From: Planktothrix agardhii NIES-204 | Lineage (GTDB): Bacteria; Cyanobacteriota; Cyanobacteriia; Cyanobacteriales; Microcoleaceae | Assembly (NCBI GenBank): GCA_003609755.1 | Contig: AP017991.1 | Location: 4,699,001 to 4,763,000 of the forward strand | Length of the DNA: 64,000 nucleotides | Direction: 5' to 3' | Shown here: piece by piece, positions 25,449 to 34,342 of the stretch | Numbering within the stretch: the first letter of the stretch is position 1 | How the letters are laid out: each line of letters opens with the position of its first letter | Program-made: the position numbers and the translations under genes | Notes under the pieces: model-generated | Database searches by the model: none | Told to the model about the DNA's origin: nothing | The model's input: only the letters and a program-made list of their open reading frames with translations

Positions 25449-26561
25449 TCAACCCATAAGATAGTCAATCACAGATTGAGCGATCGCTTCATTCCCATTT
25501 TTATCTAAGGTTTCAGATAAACGGGGTTTGATCAAAGGTTGGTGTAGAAAATTCCAATCCTCTTGAAAAAATTCCGTCGCCTGAATAATCTGATGTGTCC
25601 CATAATTTTCTAACCATTCTAATAAAACCGGAGCTTCTGCAAATCCATCTCTGGTTAAAGAAACCACAGGAATATCTAACCGTAATGCCTCCGCAAAGGT
25701 ACTATAACCGGGTTTAGAAATTACCTGACTACATAGGGGCATTAAATCCACCGGACGGAGATGGAAGGGATGGGAATTGTGATCGGGTAATTTCTGAGAA
25801 TTACTAACTTGAATTAAATTGGGAAAGGGGGGTAAATGCTGATCAAATGTAATAAACGTATAATCCGATAACCGTTCAATATTATGATAGGGAATTGCCG
25901 ATAATCCCAAACCACCAAAAGTTAATAATAGGGTTTTTTCGGGTGGGGTTTTAATCCCTAACTTTGCCCGGAGATAGTCTAAATCAAACCGAGGATTTCC
26001 CCCGGTTAAACCCACATCAATTTGATGGGGAAAAGCCGTCATCGGTTCATGGAGAGGAAGCCGAAACAGGCGATCGCATTGACTAAAACAACCGCAAATC
26101 CAATCTGCTAACTCCATAAATTCTTCCCCCAAATCTCGATAGATAAAATCCCAACCAAAATTACCCATCATCCAACAGGGAATCCCCGCAGCCTTAGCAA
26201 TTTCCGTGGCAAGGGGAGAAATATCAGCTAAGATTAAATCAACTTTATTTTGTTTAATAAAACTCACTTCCCCAGCAATAATTGCCCGTTGCTGTTGACG
26301 GATTTGTTGCCATTGTTCCCGGGTTGCTGTATTATCCATCGTCAAACTATCCGACTGTACCACCCCCACATCAAAACCGCGAGGACGGATAATAAAATCT
26401 CCCTCCAAATAAGATTCTAATAACCATCGGGGAGCCGTTGTGACGAGAATTAATAACACATCAGGACAACGTTTTTGGATTTCATTGGCAACCGCAGAGG
26501 TTCTAACCGCATGACCAAATCCATGATTGGTAATTGCTAAATATACAGTAGGTCTTGACAT
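25449..26561 (-). CDS. GT-B glycosyltransferase-like protein (MurG/UGT type)
   Basis: 370 residues with two Rossmann-like halves. The N-terminal half begins YLAITNHGFGHAVRTSAVA, a glycine/histidine loop typical of GT-B transferases acting on glycan precursors. The C-terminal half carries the donor-site pattern QVISKPGYSTFAEALRLDIP (about 280-300), as in MurG and UDP-glycosyltransferases. It is probably cytoplasmic or membrane-peripheral. Donor and acceptor are unknown. The gene is alone, divergent from the radical SAM gene with a 133-bp gap. Confidence 0.75.
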   Translation of the reverse strand: MSRPTVYLAITNHGFGHAVRTSAVANEIQKRCPDVLLILVTTAPRWLLESYLEGDFIIRPRGFDVGVVQSDSLTMDNTATREQWQQIRQQQRAIIAGEVSFIKQNKVDLILADISPLATEIAKAAGIPCWMMGNFGWDFIYRDLGEEFMELADWICGCFSQCDRLFRLPLHEPMTAFPHQIDVGLTGGNPRFDLDYLRAKLGIKTPPEKTLLLTFGGLGLSAIPYHNIERLSDYTFITFDQHLPPFPNLIQVSNSQKLPDHNSHPFHLRPVDLMPLCSQVISKPGYSTFAEALRLDIPVVSLTRDGFAEAPVLLEWLENYGTHQIIQATEFFQEDWNFLHQPLIKPRLSETLDKNGNEAIAQSVIDYLMG

Positions 26562-26694
26562 TGTAAAAAAAATTTAGTTTGGATTAGATTAACAGAAATT
26601 CAATTTTGGTGATTTGATCAAATAATCATACTTAAGATAGATAAAAATTAAGCCAATTTTACCTACAGTCAATAAAATTAGAAACTAAAAATCC

Positions 26695-28245
26695 ATGAAA
26701 GTATTGCTGATCTATCCTCAATTTCCCCAATCTTTCTGGTCTTATGATCGCTTCATGGAAATTGCTGGTCTAAAAGCAGTGATTCCACCGTTAGGTATTA
26801 TTACAGTTGCAGCCCTGTTACCGCAAGACTGGGAGATGAGATTTCGCGATCGCAATGTCACCTGTGAAACCCAAGCCGACTGGGACTGGTGCGATCTGGT
26901 GATTCTTTCCGCCATGCTAGTGCAGAAACCTGACTTTGAAGCCTTAATTCAAAAAGCGGTGCGCCTGGGTAAAACCGTAGCCGTGGGTGGCCCCTATCCC
27001 ACATCCGTCCCCCAAGACGCCCTCGACGCTGGGGCTGATTTCCTGATTCTTGATGAAGGGGAAATGACTATTCCCCTATTCCTAGAAGCCCTGAGTCAAG
27101 GTCAAACCCAGGGGATCTTTGGCTCCACTGAAAAGCCCGATGTTAGGCAAAGTCCGATCCCGCGTTTTGACCTGCTTCAGAGGGATAGCTATCTTATGAT
27201 GGCGATGCAGTTTTCCCGAGGCTGTCCCTTCAACTGCGAATTTTGTGACATTATTTCCCTGTATGGCCGCAAACCCCGCACCAAAGAGCCGTCTCAGGCC
27301 CTAGGGGAGTTACAAACCCTCTATGATCTGGGGTGGCGTGGTTCTCTGTTTATTGTCGATGACAACTTTATTGGTAATCAGAAGAATGTTAAGTCCTTTC
27401 TGCGGGAATTGATTCCCTGGATGGAGCAACATAACCATCCCTTCACTTTTATTACCGAAGCCTCGGTCAATTTAGCCGAAGATGATGAACTCTTACAACT
27501 GATGGGGAAAGCGGGTTTTTATGCGGTTTTCTTGGGAATTGAAACCCCTGACCAAGATAGGCTGAAATTCACCCGCAAACAGCAGAATACCCGTAGTCCC
27601 TTATCCGAAGCCTGTCGTAAAATTAACCAGGCGGGGCTACTGATTTATGCCGGGTTTATCCTAGGTTTTGATGGAGAGAAGGCGGGCGCGGGCGATCGGA
27701 TTCAAGCCTTTATTGAAGAAACCAGTATTCCGCAACCGATGCTGGGTATCCTTCAGGCTCTCCCCAATACGGCGCTTTGGGATCGGCTGAAACAAGAAAA
27801 ACGCTTAATGGCGGGAAACGGCCATCCCACTGGCGACCAAAATACCCTGATGAATTTCATCCCGACTCGCCCCATGGCCGATATCGCCCAGGAGTATATC
27901 GAAGGGTTTTGGACATTATACGAGCCAGAAAATTATCTGCGTCGCTGTTTGCAACAATGTCTGAAAATTAACTGCTCCACAACTAAAAAACAAACCATGC
28001 AGTTTCCCCTGGGTAAAGGGTTAAGATTAGTAACCCAGGTGATCTGGCATCAGGGGATACGGCGGCCTGAGATTAGGGGACAGTTTTGGAGTCAACTGTG
28101 GATCATCCTCCAGAAAAAACCCCAACTGCTGAATCTGTATCTGGGGCTATGTGCAGCCGGGGAACATTTCTGGGAATATCGGGCCTTGGCCCGAGAAAGG
28201 ATTAATCAACAGATGAATCTTCACCCCTTAGTAAGTCCTGAATAA
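26695..28245 (+). CDS. B12-binding radical SAM protein with DUF4070 tail
   Basis: 516 residues. Residues 1-140 form a cobalamin-binding-like domain (PPLGIITVAALLP, then VAVGGPYPT). The radical SAM core follows with SRGCPFNCEFCDIISLYGRK (CxxxCxxC for the 4Fe-4S cluster, about 178-185), and the C-terminal 120 residues (RCLQQCLKIN onwards) resemble DUF4070. This architecture is shared with hopanoid methylases and other B12-dependent methyltransferases, but the substrate here is unknown. The coding sequence uses more C/G-ending codons than its neighbours, hinting at acquisition or high expression. Confidence 0.85.
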   Translation: MKVLLIYPQFPQSFWSYDRFMEIAGLKAVIPPLGIITVAALLPQDWEMRFRDRNVTCETQADWDWCDLVILSAMLVQKPDFEALIQKAVRLGKTVAVGGPYPTSVPQDALDAGADFLILDEGEMTIPLFLEALSQGQTQGIFGSTEKPDVRQSPIPRFDLLQRDSYLMMAMQFSRGCPFNCEFCDIISLYGRKPRTKEPSQALGELQTLYDLGWRGSLFIVDDNFIGNQKNVKSFLRELIPWMEQHNHPFTFITEASVNLAEDDELLQLMGKAGFYAVFLGIETPDQDRLKFTRKQQNTRSPLSEACRKINQAGLLIYAGFILGFDGEKAGAGDRIQAFIEETSIPQPMLGILQALPNTALWDRLKQEKRLMAGNGHPTGDQNTLMNFIPTRPMADIAQEYIEGFWTLYEPENYLRRCLQQCLKINCSTTKKQTMQFPLGKGLRLVTQVIWHQGIRRPEIRGQFWSQLWIILQKKPQLLNLYLGLCAAGEHFWEYRALARERINQQMNLHPLVSPE

Positions 28246-28303
28246 TTCAGAAATTGAATATACTATTAATTCAGGAAATGTACCGAATCATTAAAAAAGT
28301 AGG

Positions 28304-28627
28304 GTGCAGACGTTAATTTTAGTAACTGATGATCCCAGTTCCCAACTCTGGCAGGATGCTCATACTCAAATCCGGCAATATATGGCTTCGGTATTAGCTA
28401 CCAAACCGGACTTTCAGGAAGTTCAGATTTTGAGGGCAACTGGGGGACAAATTGTTTTTTCTACTAATCCCAAATCCGAAGGTCAATATCGGGATCAAGA
28501 AAAATATTTTCAATCTGGTATTTACAAGACTTTTGTTCAAAATCTTTATATTTCATCTATTACAAATAAACTAAATTTAACGATCTCGACACCAATTAAC
28601 GGAGATAATGCTGACATGATAAAATGA
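28304..28627 (+). pseudogene. Cache sensor-domain fragment
   Basis: 107 residues from a GTG, resembling the middle of an extracellular dCache domain (IRQYMASVLATKPDFQEVQI, then GGQIVFSTNPKSEGQYRD, then LTISTP). The usual N-terminal membrane helix and the following membrane helix, HAMP and output domains are missing; a stop lies just upstream in frame (28292). I read it as the remains of a membrane sensor. It precedes a diguanylate cyclase by 111 bp, and the two may once have been one gene. Confidence 0.6.
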
Positions 28628-28738
28628 GCTAACGGAGTTTTTTGGATCAGCCGATAATGGGTCAGTTAACAATTTGAATTAATATTAAATCAATAATGTT
28701 ATAAATCTAATTTCATCCTTTATGGTAAGTATAAGTTA

Positions 28739-29593
28739 ATGAAAAATGAGCATCTTTCTGAAAAACAACTGTTAGATTATATCAGCCGACTTCGCCAAGA
28801 TATAGAAACTCTTAAACAAGAAAAAGCTGATCTGGAAATTATATTAGAAGTTATCATTGATCACGGAGATTTAGTCGAAACTCAGTTACGCGAATCCCAG
28901 AAAAAACTCAAAGCCGAAATCGAACAACACTATTTAGCCCAACTCAAACTCGAAGCATCTCAAGAACATTTACAATCCTTAGTCACTTTATTAAGTCAGG
29001 GAAAAAATAACTTAGAGTTAATCCTAGAAACAACCATCGAACATAGTAATATTGTCGAAGAATCCTTACATTATGATAGTATTCATGATCCCCTAACCGG
29101 GTTATTTAATCGGAGATATTTAGATCTCGTATTACCCCAGGTATTCAAATCAGCCCAAAAAATACAAGAGTGTTTAAGTATTTTAATTGCGGATATTGAT
29201 CATTTTAAGCAATTTAACGATAATTTCGGTCATAAAGCTGGAGATATTGTTTTAAAATTAGTCTCTCAAGCGGTACAAGGAGTGATGCGAACTTCTGATC
29301 TGGCTTATCGTTATGGGGGAGAAGAATTAGTCTTTATTTTACCCAATACAAATGTTGAAGTTGCTGAAATTATTGCGGAAGAAATACGTCAAAAGATTAA
29401 AAACTTACAGTATGAGTATTCCTATGATTTTTTAATAGGAGTAACTATATCAATTGGGGTCGCGGGGTTTCCTGAACATACCCAATCCTGTGATAATTTA
29501 TTACAATTTGCAGACCAGGCATTATATCAAGCTAAAGCCCAGGGACGCGATCAGGTTGTTGTTATTAATCCTAATATGAATCAGCAATTTTAA
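28739..29593 (+). CDS. GGDEF diguanylate cyclase
   Basis: 284 residues. An N-terminal coiled coil (1-110) contains two related units, LEIILEVIIDHGDLVETQL and LELILETTIEHSNIVEESL. The GGDEF domain (about 113-280) has active site GGEEL (193-197) and an inhibitory-site RTSD (184-187) five residues before it, so c-di-GMP synthesis with product feedback is expected. No membrane segment and no sensor domain are present; the coiled coil probably dimerises the enzyme or docks to a partner. Confidence 0.92.
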   Translation: MKNEHLSEKQLLDYISRLRQDIETLKQEKADLEIILEVIIDHGDLVETQLRESQKKLKAEIEQHYLAQLKLEASQEHLQSLVTLLSQGKNNLELILETTIEHSNIVEESLHYDSIHDPLTGLFNRRYLDLVLPQVFKSAQKIQECLSILIADIDHFKQFNDNFGHKAGDIVLKLVSQAVQGVMRTSDLAYRYGGEELVFILPNTNVEVAEIIAEEIRQKIKNLQYEYSYDFLIGVTISIGVAGFPEHTQSCDNLLQFADQALYQAKAQGRDQVVVINPNMNQQF

Positions 29594-29764
29594 ATTGATA
29601 TTTCCAGTAACTTTTTAACCACTTGCTAAGGATTATAATGGTAATTATTTTTGCTCATTTCATTTTTTTATGTTATACTGAAGTCAAAGATTTAAGCGTT
29701 AAATCAAATTTTGATTTAATCTTAACTTACTGATCCTTTTCTTGCTAATTTTGACATCAAAACT

Positions 29765-30445
29765 ATGAAACTTAATGCTCGGTTTTTATTACCCATCCTA
29801 GGTCTTCCTATTACCTTGATTTTGGGAGCTTGTACAGTGCTTCAATCCCATTCTAAACCCATGACTTCAGAAACAGCAACTCCCGTTAGTTCGGAAACAG
29901 TTCTAGCCCAAAATAACGGCATGATGCCAGGAAATCATAGCATGATGATGGATTTGGGGCCAGCTGATGCTGAGTATGATTTACGTTTTATTGATGGGAT
30001 GATTCCCCACCATCAAGGGGCGATTAAAATGGCTGAACAGGTGCTTCAAAAATCTAATAATCCTGAACTTAAAAAATTAGCAGAAGAAATTATTAAAGCC
30101 CAGAAAAAAGAAATTGCTCAGATGCAGGAATGGCGGAAAACATGGTATCCCCAAGCGAAAGATGCTGTCATGTATCATGCCGCTATGGGTCACAGTATGT
30201 CCATGTCTAAGGAACAGATGGAATCAATGATGATGATGGTTGATTTAGGCGCTGCTGATGGTAGTTTTGATCAACGATTTATTCAGGCGATGATTCCTCA
30301 CCATGAAGGGGCATTAATTATGGCAAAAGATGCTCAATCGAAGTCAAAACGACCTGAAATTCAGCAACTTTCCCAAGCTATTTTAGTTTCCCAAGCAGCA
30401 GAAATTAAGCTGATGAAACAATGGTTAAAACCCGGATCTAATTAA
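29765..30445 (+). CDS. DUF305 lipoprotein, two-repeat
   Basis: 226 residues. A lipobox LGAC (Cys23) closes the N-terminal signal peptide, so it should be a membrane-anchored periplasmic lipoprotein. Two DUF305 units follow, each with the conserved MIPHH (DLRFIDGMIPHHQGAIKMAE and DQRFIQAMIPHHEGALIMAK), a ferritin-like helical pair. Two Met/His-rich patches (NNGMMPGNHSMMMD and MGHSMSMSKEQMESMMMM) suggest binding of copper or another metal, which is inference. The gene is monocistronic with a long AT-rich leader. Confidence 0.9.
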   Translation: MKLNARFLLPILGLPITLILGACTVLQSHSKPMTSETATPVSSETVLAQNNGMMPGNHSMMMDLGPADAEYDLRFIDGMIPHHQGAIKMAEQVLQKSNNPELKKLAEEIIKAQKKEIAQMQEWRKTWYPQAKDAVMYHAAMGHSMSMSKEQMESMMMMVDLGAADGSFDQRFIQAMIPHHEGALIMAKDAQSKSKRPEIQQLSQAILVSQAAEIKLMKQWLKPGSN

Positions 30446-30522
30446 TGTATTATCCCTGTTCCCTTGTACCCAGGAATAATGAATGTAAATAGTTGATAAA
30501 AATTAATTAAAAAAAGGGGTAA

Positions 30523-30744
30523 ATCCGTATTATTAAGTTTAGATGCTGGATTACTCAGTCTACTGCGTTAAGAAAAGCACAAATTAAACTTTTAAAAGGA
30601 GAGATAAAATTGGAAAATGGTTATTTACAATTAGACGATAAACAAGCCATTCCTTTACCTCCAGAATTGCAAAATTTACCCTCTAAAAGTCTGACTCACC
30701 CCTATTATTGGTCGGGTTTTACCTTAATTGGTAGTCCTTGGTAA
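30523..30744 (+). pseudogene. C-terminal remnant of a CHAT-domain protein
   Basis: The frame open from 30523 ends with ALRKAQIKLLKGEIKLENG and then HPYYWSGFTLIGSPW-stop (30742-30744). This is the C-terminal end of cyanobacterial CHAT (caspase-HetF-associated TPR) peptidases. The His and Cys catalytic parts and any TPR region are missing and there is no start codon in a sensible place. It is a dead fragment inside the 30446-30823 gap. Confidence 0.8.
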
Positions 30745-30823
30745 ATTGAGGTATAATATTTAATATCCATATTGACCTTAGACGCTTTAAAATTAATAAC
30801 CAATCAATTACCCACAAATAATT

Positions 30824-31219
30824 ATGAGCCAAGATAAAACCCCATCACCGACCCTTAGTGAAGAATCAACGACTCGGACACCGCCTTGGGGTCAGGTTAG
30901 CCTACTAGAAGAAGGCGAGCGCTATCGGATTAATCGAATTGTGGTAAATCCGGGTTATCATATCAGTACCCAAATGCACTATCATCGCAGTGAACACTGG
31001 ATTGTTGTCGCTGGAACCGCTAGGGTCATCTGTGGCGGAGAGGAAATTTTACTACTTCCAAAACAGTCCACCTATGTTCCCATGAATACCCCCCACCGCC
31101 TAGAAAATCCTGGGGTAATTCCTTTAGTGATGATTGAAGTTCAAAATGGCGAATATTTAGGAGATGATGATATTACTCGTTTTCCCGAAGAAGATACCAA
31201 AAGCCAGACTAAAAAATAA
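30824..31219 (+). CDS. Cupin protein related to mannose-6-phosphate isomerase type II
   Basis: 131 residues. A single cupin barrel with motif 1 PGYHISTQMHYHRSEHWIVV (three His and one Glu for metal) and motif 2 YVPMNTPHRLENPG. It matches the C-terminal cupin of ManC-type phosphomannose isomerases as a stand-alone protein, including WGQ near residue 22 and ending near EYLGDDDITRF. Isomerase activity is plausible; no GDP-mannose pyrophosphorylase part is present. It is 70 bp upstream of apt. Confidence 0.88.
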   Translation: MSQDKTPSPTLSEESTTRTPPWGQVSLLEEGERYRINRIVVNPGYHISTQMHYHRSEHWIVVAGTARVICGGEEILLLPKQSTYVPMNTPHRLENPGVIPLVMIEVQNGEYLGDDDITRFPEEDTKSQTKK

Positions 31220-31289
31220 CTCGACAGAACGGACAAAATGATAGACAATTTACCTGAGTCTATCAATTTTCTCCTTTACTAAAATACTC

Positions 31290-31805
31290 ATGGATTTAAA
31301 GTCTCTCATTCGCAATATTCCCGATTTTCCTAAGCCTGGAATTTTATTTCGAGATATTACTACCCTGTTACAAAACCCCCATGGACTTCGATATACAATT
31401 GATTCTTTAACAGAAAAATGTCGTCCTTTGTCTCCTGACTATATTCTGGGAATGGAGTCGAGGGGTTTTTTATTTGGAATGCCCTTAGCCTATCAATTAG
31501 AAGTAGGTTTTATTCCAATTCGTAAGCCCAAAAAATTACCCGCAGCCGTCTATCGGGCAGAATATGAATTGGAATATGGGACAGATTGTTTGGAGATGCA
31601 CCAAGATGCCCTTTCATCGGGGGATAAAGTCTTAATTGTTGATGATTTAATTGCCACTGGAGGCACAGCCAAAGCCACCGCAGAATTAGTTGAACAAGCC
31701 GGGGCTACGATAGCAGGATTTTGTTTTGTGGTTGAACTCACCGGGTTAAAGGGACGGGAACAATTGCCCGATGTTCCGGTAATTAGTCTGTTACAATATG
31801 ATTAA
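31290..31805 (+). CDS. apt: Adenine phosphoribosyltransferase
   Basis: 171 residues, full length. The PRPP-binding motif [16 protein letters not shown] (about 112-127), the N-terminal [18 protein letters not shown], and ESRGFLFG are all present. It converts adenine and PRPP to AMP in purine salvage. The ATG is clear. It is followed after 58 bp by an oligopeptide-type permease gene and may share its transcript with it. Confidence 0.96.
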   Translation: MDLKSLIRNIPDFPKPGILFRDITTLLQNPHGLRYTIDSLTEKCRPLSPDYILGMESRGFLFGMPLAYQLEVGFIPIRKPKKLPAAVYRAEYELEYGTDCLEMHQDALSSGDKVLIVDDLIATGGTAKATAELVEQAGATIAGFCFVVELTGLKGREQLPDVPVISLLQYD

Positions 31806-31863
31806 TAGTTTTAGAGTTTTTCCAGGGTAAATTTGTTAGTTATCAAGGGGTAAAATTAGGATT

Positions 31864-32853
31864 ATGAGTGAAACATTAGTCTATATTGGTAAGCGATTAT
31901 TACAAGCGCTTTTAACTCTACTTTTAGCATCGGCTTTATGTTTTACCATTACTCAACTTGCTCCCGGAGATTATTTAGATAACCTCTCAAATAATCCTCA
32001 AATTTCCCCTGAAACCTTAGACCAACTGCGAGAACAATTTCTCCTAGATAAATCTCCCCTAGAACAATATTGGCATTGGTTAACCCAAATTGTCACCCGG
32101 GGAAATTTTGGCTTTAGTTTTGCCAATCAACGTTCCGTTACTTCCTTGCTAATAGAACGAGTTCCTGCTACCTTATTATTAGCATTTTCATCGTTAATTT
32201 TAACCTGGATAATCGGTATTCCATTAGGGATAATTGGGGCGGTAAATCAGAATCGTTTTACCGACCGATTTTTGCAAGTTATTAGTTACACCGGACAGGG
32301 TTTTCCCAGTTTCATCACCGCTTTATTATTATTATTTTTAGCTCAAAAAACCTCCCCCCTATTTCCCGTTGGCGGCATGACCAGTATTAATTTTCCCGAT
32401 TTATCACCCCTGGGAAAAATAGCCGATATTGCTTGGCATAGTATTTTACCGACATTAGCATTAAGTATTACCAGTTTTGCCGGGTTACAACGATTAATGC
32501 GAGGGCAACTTTTAGATGTTTTACGCCAAGATTATATTCAAACGGCGAGGGCAAAAGGACTCCCAGAAAATCGGGTTATTTATGTTCACGCCCTACGGAA
32601 TGCCATTAACCCTTTAATCACATTATTAGGCTTTGAATTTGCCAGTTTATTAGGGGGAGCTTTTATTGCAGAAACCTTTTTTAACTGGCCAGGATTGGGT
32701 AAATTAATTTTACAAGCGGTACAACAACAGGATTTATATTTAGTTATGGCGAGTTTAATGATGGGGGCGGTGATGTTAATTATTGGGAATTTATTAGCGG
32801 ATTTACTATTAAAAGCCGTTGACCCTCGAATTAAATTAGAAGATTTACGATGA
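31864..32853 (+). CDS. DppB-type ABC transporter permease
   Basis: 329 residues. Six membrane segments, an N-terminal helix (TLLLASALCFTITQLAPGDY) of the DppB/OppB type, and the permease EAA-like loop RAKGLPENRVIYVHALRNAI (about 223-242). Such proteins pair with a DppC permease, two ATPases and a binding protein to import peptides, nickel or related solutes; none of these partners are in the window, so the rest is elsewhere. Plasma membrane. Confidence 0.92.
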   Translation: MSETLVYIGKRLLQALLTLLLASALCFTITQLAPGDYLDNLSNNPQISPETLDQLREQFLLDKSPLEQYWHWLTQIVTRGNFGFSFANQRSVTSLLIERVPATLLLAFSSLILTWIIGIPLGIIGAVNQNRFTDRFLQVISYTGQGFPSFITALLLLFLAQKTSPLFPVGGMTSINFPDLSPLGKIADIAWHSILPTLALSITSFAGLQRLMRGQLLDVLRQDYIQTARAKGLPENRVIYVHALRNAINPLITLLGFEFASLLGGAFIAETFFNWPGLGKLILQAVQQQDLYLVMASLMMGAVMLIIGNLLADLLLKAVDPRIKLEDLR

Positions 32854-32934
32854 AATTTTAGCGGTAAAATAGAGATAATAGGATCAAAATAAATTAGGTT
32901 TAACCTAGTTTGCAATTTTAAGGAGACGGTTTAA

Positions 32935-33225
32935 ATGCTCTCTGAAGTTTATTATATTCTGCGCTCAAAAGCTGATGGACGTTATGTTACCGCCCATCCT
33001 GAACCCGATAGTCCATCGGCCTATTTATTATTATTTTCAGAAAATTTTGATGCTTTGAGTTATTTAAACAAACACGCTACGGATGTCAAAGATCGGTTTG
33101 CGGTAGAATCAGTTACAGGTTATCAAATTAAACCGATTTTACAGCGTTGGGGATTTACTGGTATTGCGATGGTTAAAGAGCCCCTTTTACCGCAGATTGA
33201 ATTTATCCAAATTAAACAAAATTAA
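32935..33225 (+). CDS. Conserved cyanobacterial protein of unknown function
   Basis: 96 residues, soluble, with an alpha/beta pattern: SEVYYILRSKADGRYVTAHP at the start and an SYLNKHATDVKDRFAVESV helix. An AAGGAGACGG ribosome-binding site ends 7 bases before the ATG, supporting it as a real gene. I recognise it only as a small protein of cyanobacteria. It lies 81 bp after the permease gene. Confidence 0.7.
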   Translation: MLSEVYYILRSKADGRYVTAHPEPDSPSAYLLLFSENFDALSYLNKHATDVKDRFAVESVTGYQIKPILQRWGFTGIAMVKEPLLPQIEFIQIKQN

Positions 33226-33410
33226 CCGGGTAACAAAACAAAGTAAACTGATAGAGTTTGATAGCGATCGCAATTTTCTCTTGGGTTAATTAGAACAGGA
33301 TCAAAATATTTGTTAGGGTTTTTATCCCTAGAAAACCTCTATATGTACCAGCGACCGAGGACGCTTGCACTACTTTTTGATCAATTTTCTATATTTGTTT
33401 CTAAACTAAT

Positions 33411-33785
33411 CTACTCTAAACGACGCACTCCTTTACCCCGATTGCAGTCAATACAAAGCGTCTGCAAGTTATTCATCTCATGGCTTCCTCCTTGTGAAAA
33501 AGGCTTAATATGATCAACTTCTAGCTGTATTTTTGTAGAGCTTCGACCACAAAAACGACATTTATAATTGTCTCTAGTTAAAACAGAAACTCTGATTGAA
33601 GCCGGAATATAACGAGAGCGTTTGTTCTTTTTAGATTTAGGATCTAATTCGAGATTTTCAACAACAAGTTTTTTTCGTTTTGGTTTTGAAGATTTATTTG
33701 GTTTTTGATCATTCGTCTGATTAATCATATCCCTAAGAAATCCACGCACCATTTTTTGTAAAGGATTCGGCTGTTTTTTTGCCAT
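33411..33785 (-). CDS. HNH endonuclease
   Basis: 124 residues. A basic, lysine-rich N-terminus (about 1-58) is followed by a complete HNH module: CRFCGRSS zinc-like pair, LEVDHIKPFSQGG (D-H), NNLQTLCIDCNRGKG (N, C-x2-C). This matches the McrA/IEA-type HNH fold common as free-standing cyanobacterial nucleases, possibly with a repair or mobility role. It is not within an intron or intein. It is flanked by a palindromic repeat at 33811-33878. Confidence 0.88.
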   Translation of the reverse strand: MAKKQPNPLQKMVRGFLRDMINQTNDQKPNKSSKPKRKKLVVENLELDPKSKKNKRSRYIPASIRVSVLTRDNYKCRFCGRSSTKIQLEVDHIKPFSQGGSHEMNNLQTLCIDCNRGKGVRRLE

Positions 33786-33810
33786 AAATTATTTAAGATA
33801 TTAAACTTTA

Positions 33811-33878
33811 GTAAGGTGGGTGATAAACTGTGACTTGATGCTTCAGATTAAAACAGTTGTCAAGTTACCCACCCTACA
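33811..33878. repeat. Short inverted-repeat element (GTAAGGTGGG ends)
   Basis: GTAAGGTGGGTGAT at 33811 and GTTACCCACCCTAC ending about 33878 are imperfect inverted ends around about 40 bp of non-coding DNA. It resembles the element at 6931-7012. Confidence 0.5.
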
Positions 33879-33901
33879 GTTAACAAAAATTGCTATTGGC
33901 T

Positions 33902-34117
33902 TTAGTCTTTAGATCCTGCTTTCATCAGTCCATAGGCAGCAAGTCCAACAATTGCACCTAAGCCCATAACAGGCGCCATCCCAATCCCAACAGCAGTTCC
34001 ACCGATAGCTAAACCCATTCCTCCCAATAAGGTACTTGCTGCTGCTCCTGCTGCTGCTCCTCCGGCGGCAAAACCTGCGGCTTCTTTTAGATTGTCTTCT
34101 GGCGGTTGTTTACTCAT
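33902..34117 (-). CDS. Small glycine-zipper membrane protein
   Basis: 71 residues. A short polar N-terminus (MSKQPPEDNLKEAAG) is followed by two hydrophobic segments rich in G and A (AAGGAAAGAAASTLLGGMG and GMAPVMGLGAIVGLAAYGL) with glycine-zipper spacing. No leader cleavage site or modification gene is nearby, so although the composition recalls class II bacteriocins, a plain small membrane protein is as likely. It stands alone with about 225 bp of empty sequence upstream. Confidence 0.55.
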   Translation of the reverse strand: MSKQPPEDNLKEAAGFAAGGAAAGAAASTLLGGMGLAIGGTAVGIGMAPVMGLGAIVGLAAYGLMKAGSKD

Positions 34118-34342
34118 AACGTTAATCCTCTTTCAAAGGGAACTTGTCAATTCAACATTAACAAAAATAACCATAACTGGGAATTCGTATTTATACGGAA
34201 CTTTAATATCTTTAATATAATTAGTGATACATCAAGAAAAGGCCGAGTCACCTTTTAAGGGTTTAGAATGGACTCAGGGGATATTGAGTATGCAGCTTTG
34301 ACGGGACACTATTATAGACTAGATAAAAATACTTTTTGACGG

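Noticed and set aside
33310-33513. Plus-strand frame of 67 codons before the HNH gene
   Set aside because: It overlaps the HNH gene on the other strand and has no recognisable pattern or ribosome-binding site.
33902-34117. Class II bacteriocin precursor
   Set aside because: No double-glycine leader, transporter or immunity gene nearby; kept as a plain small membrane protein.
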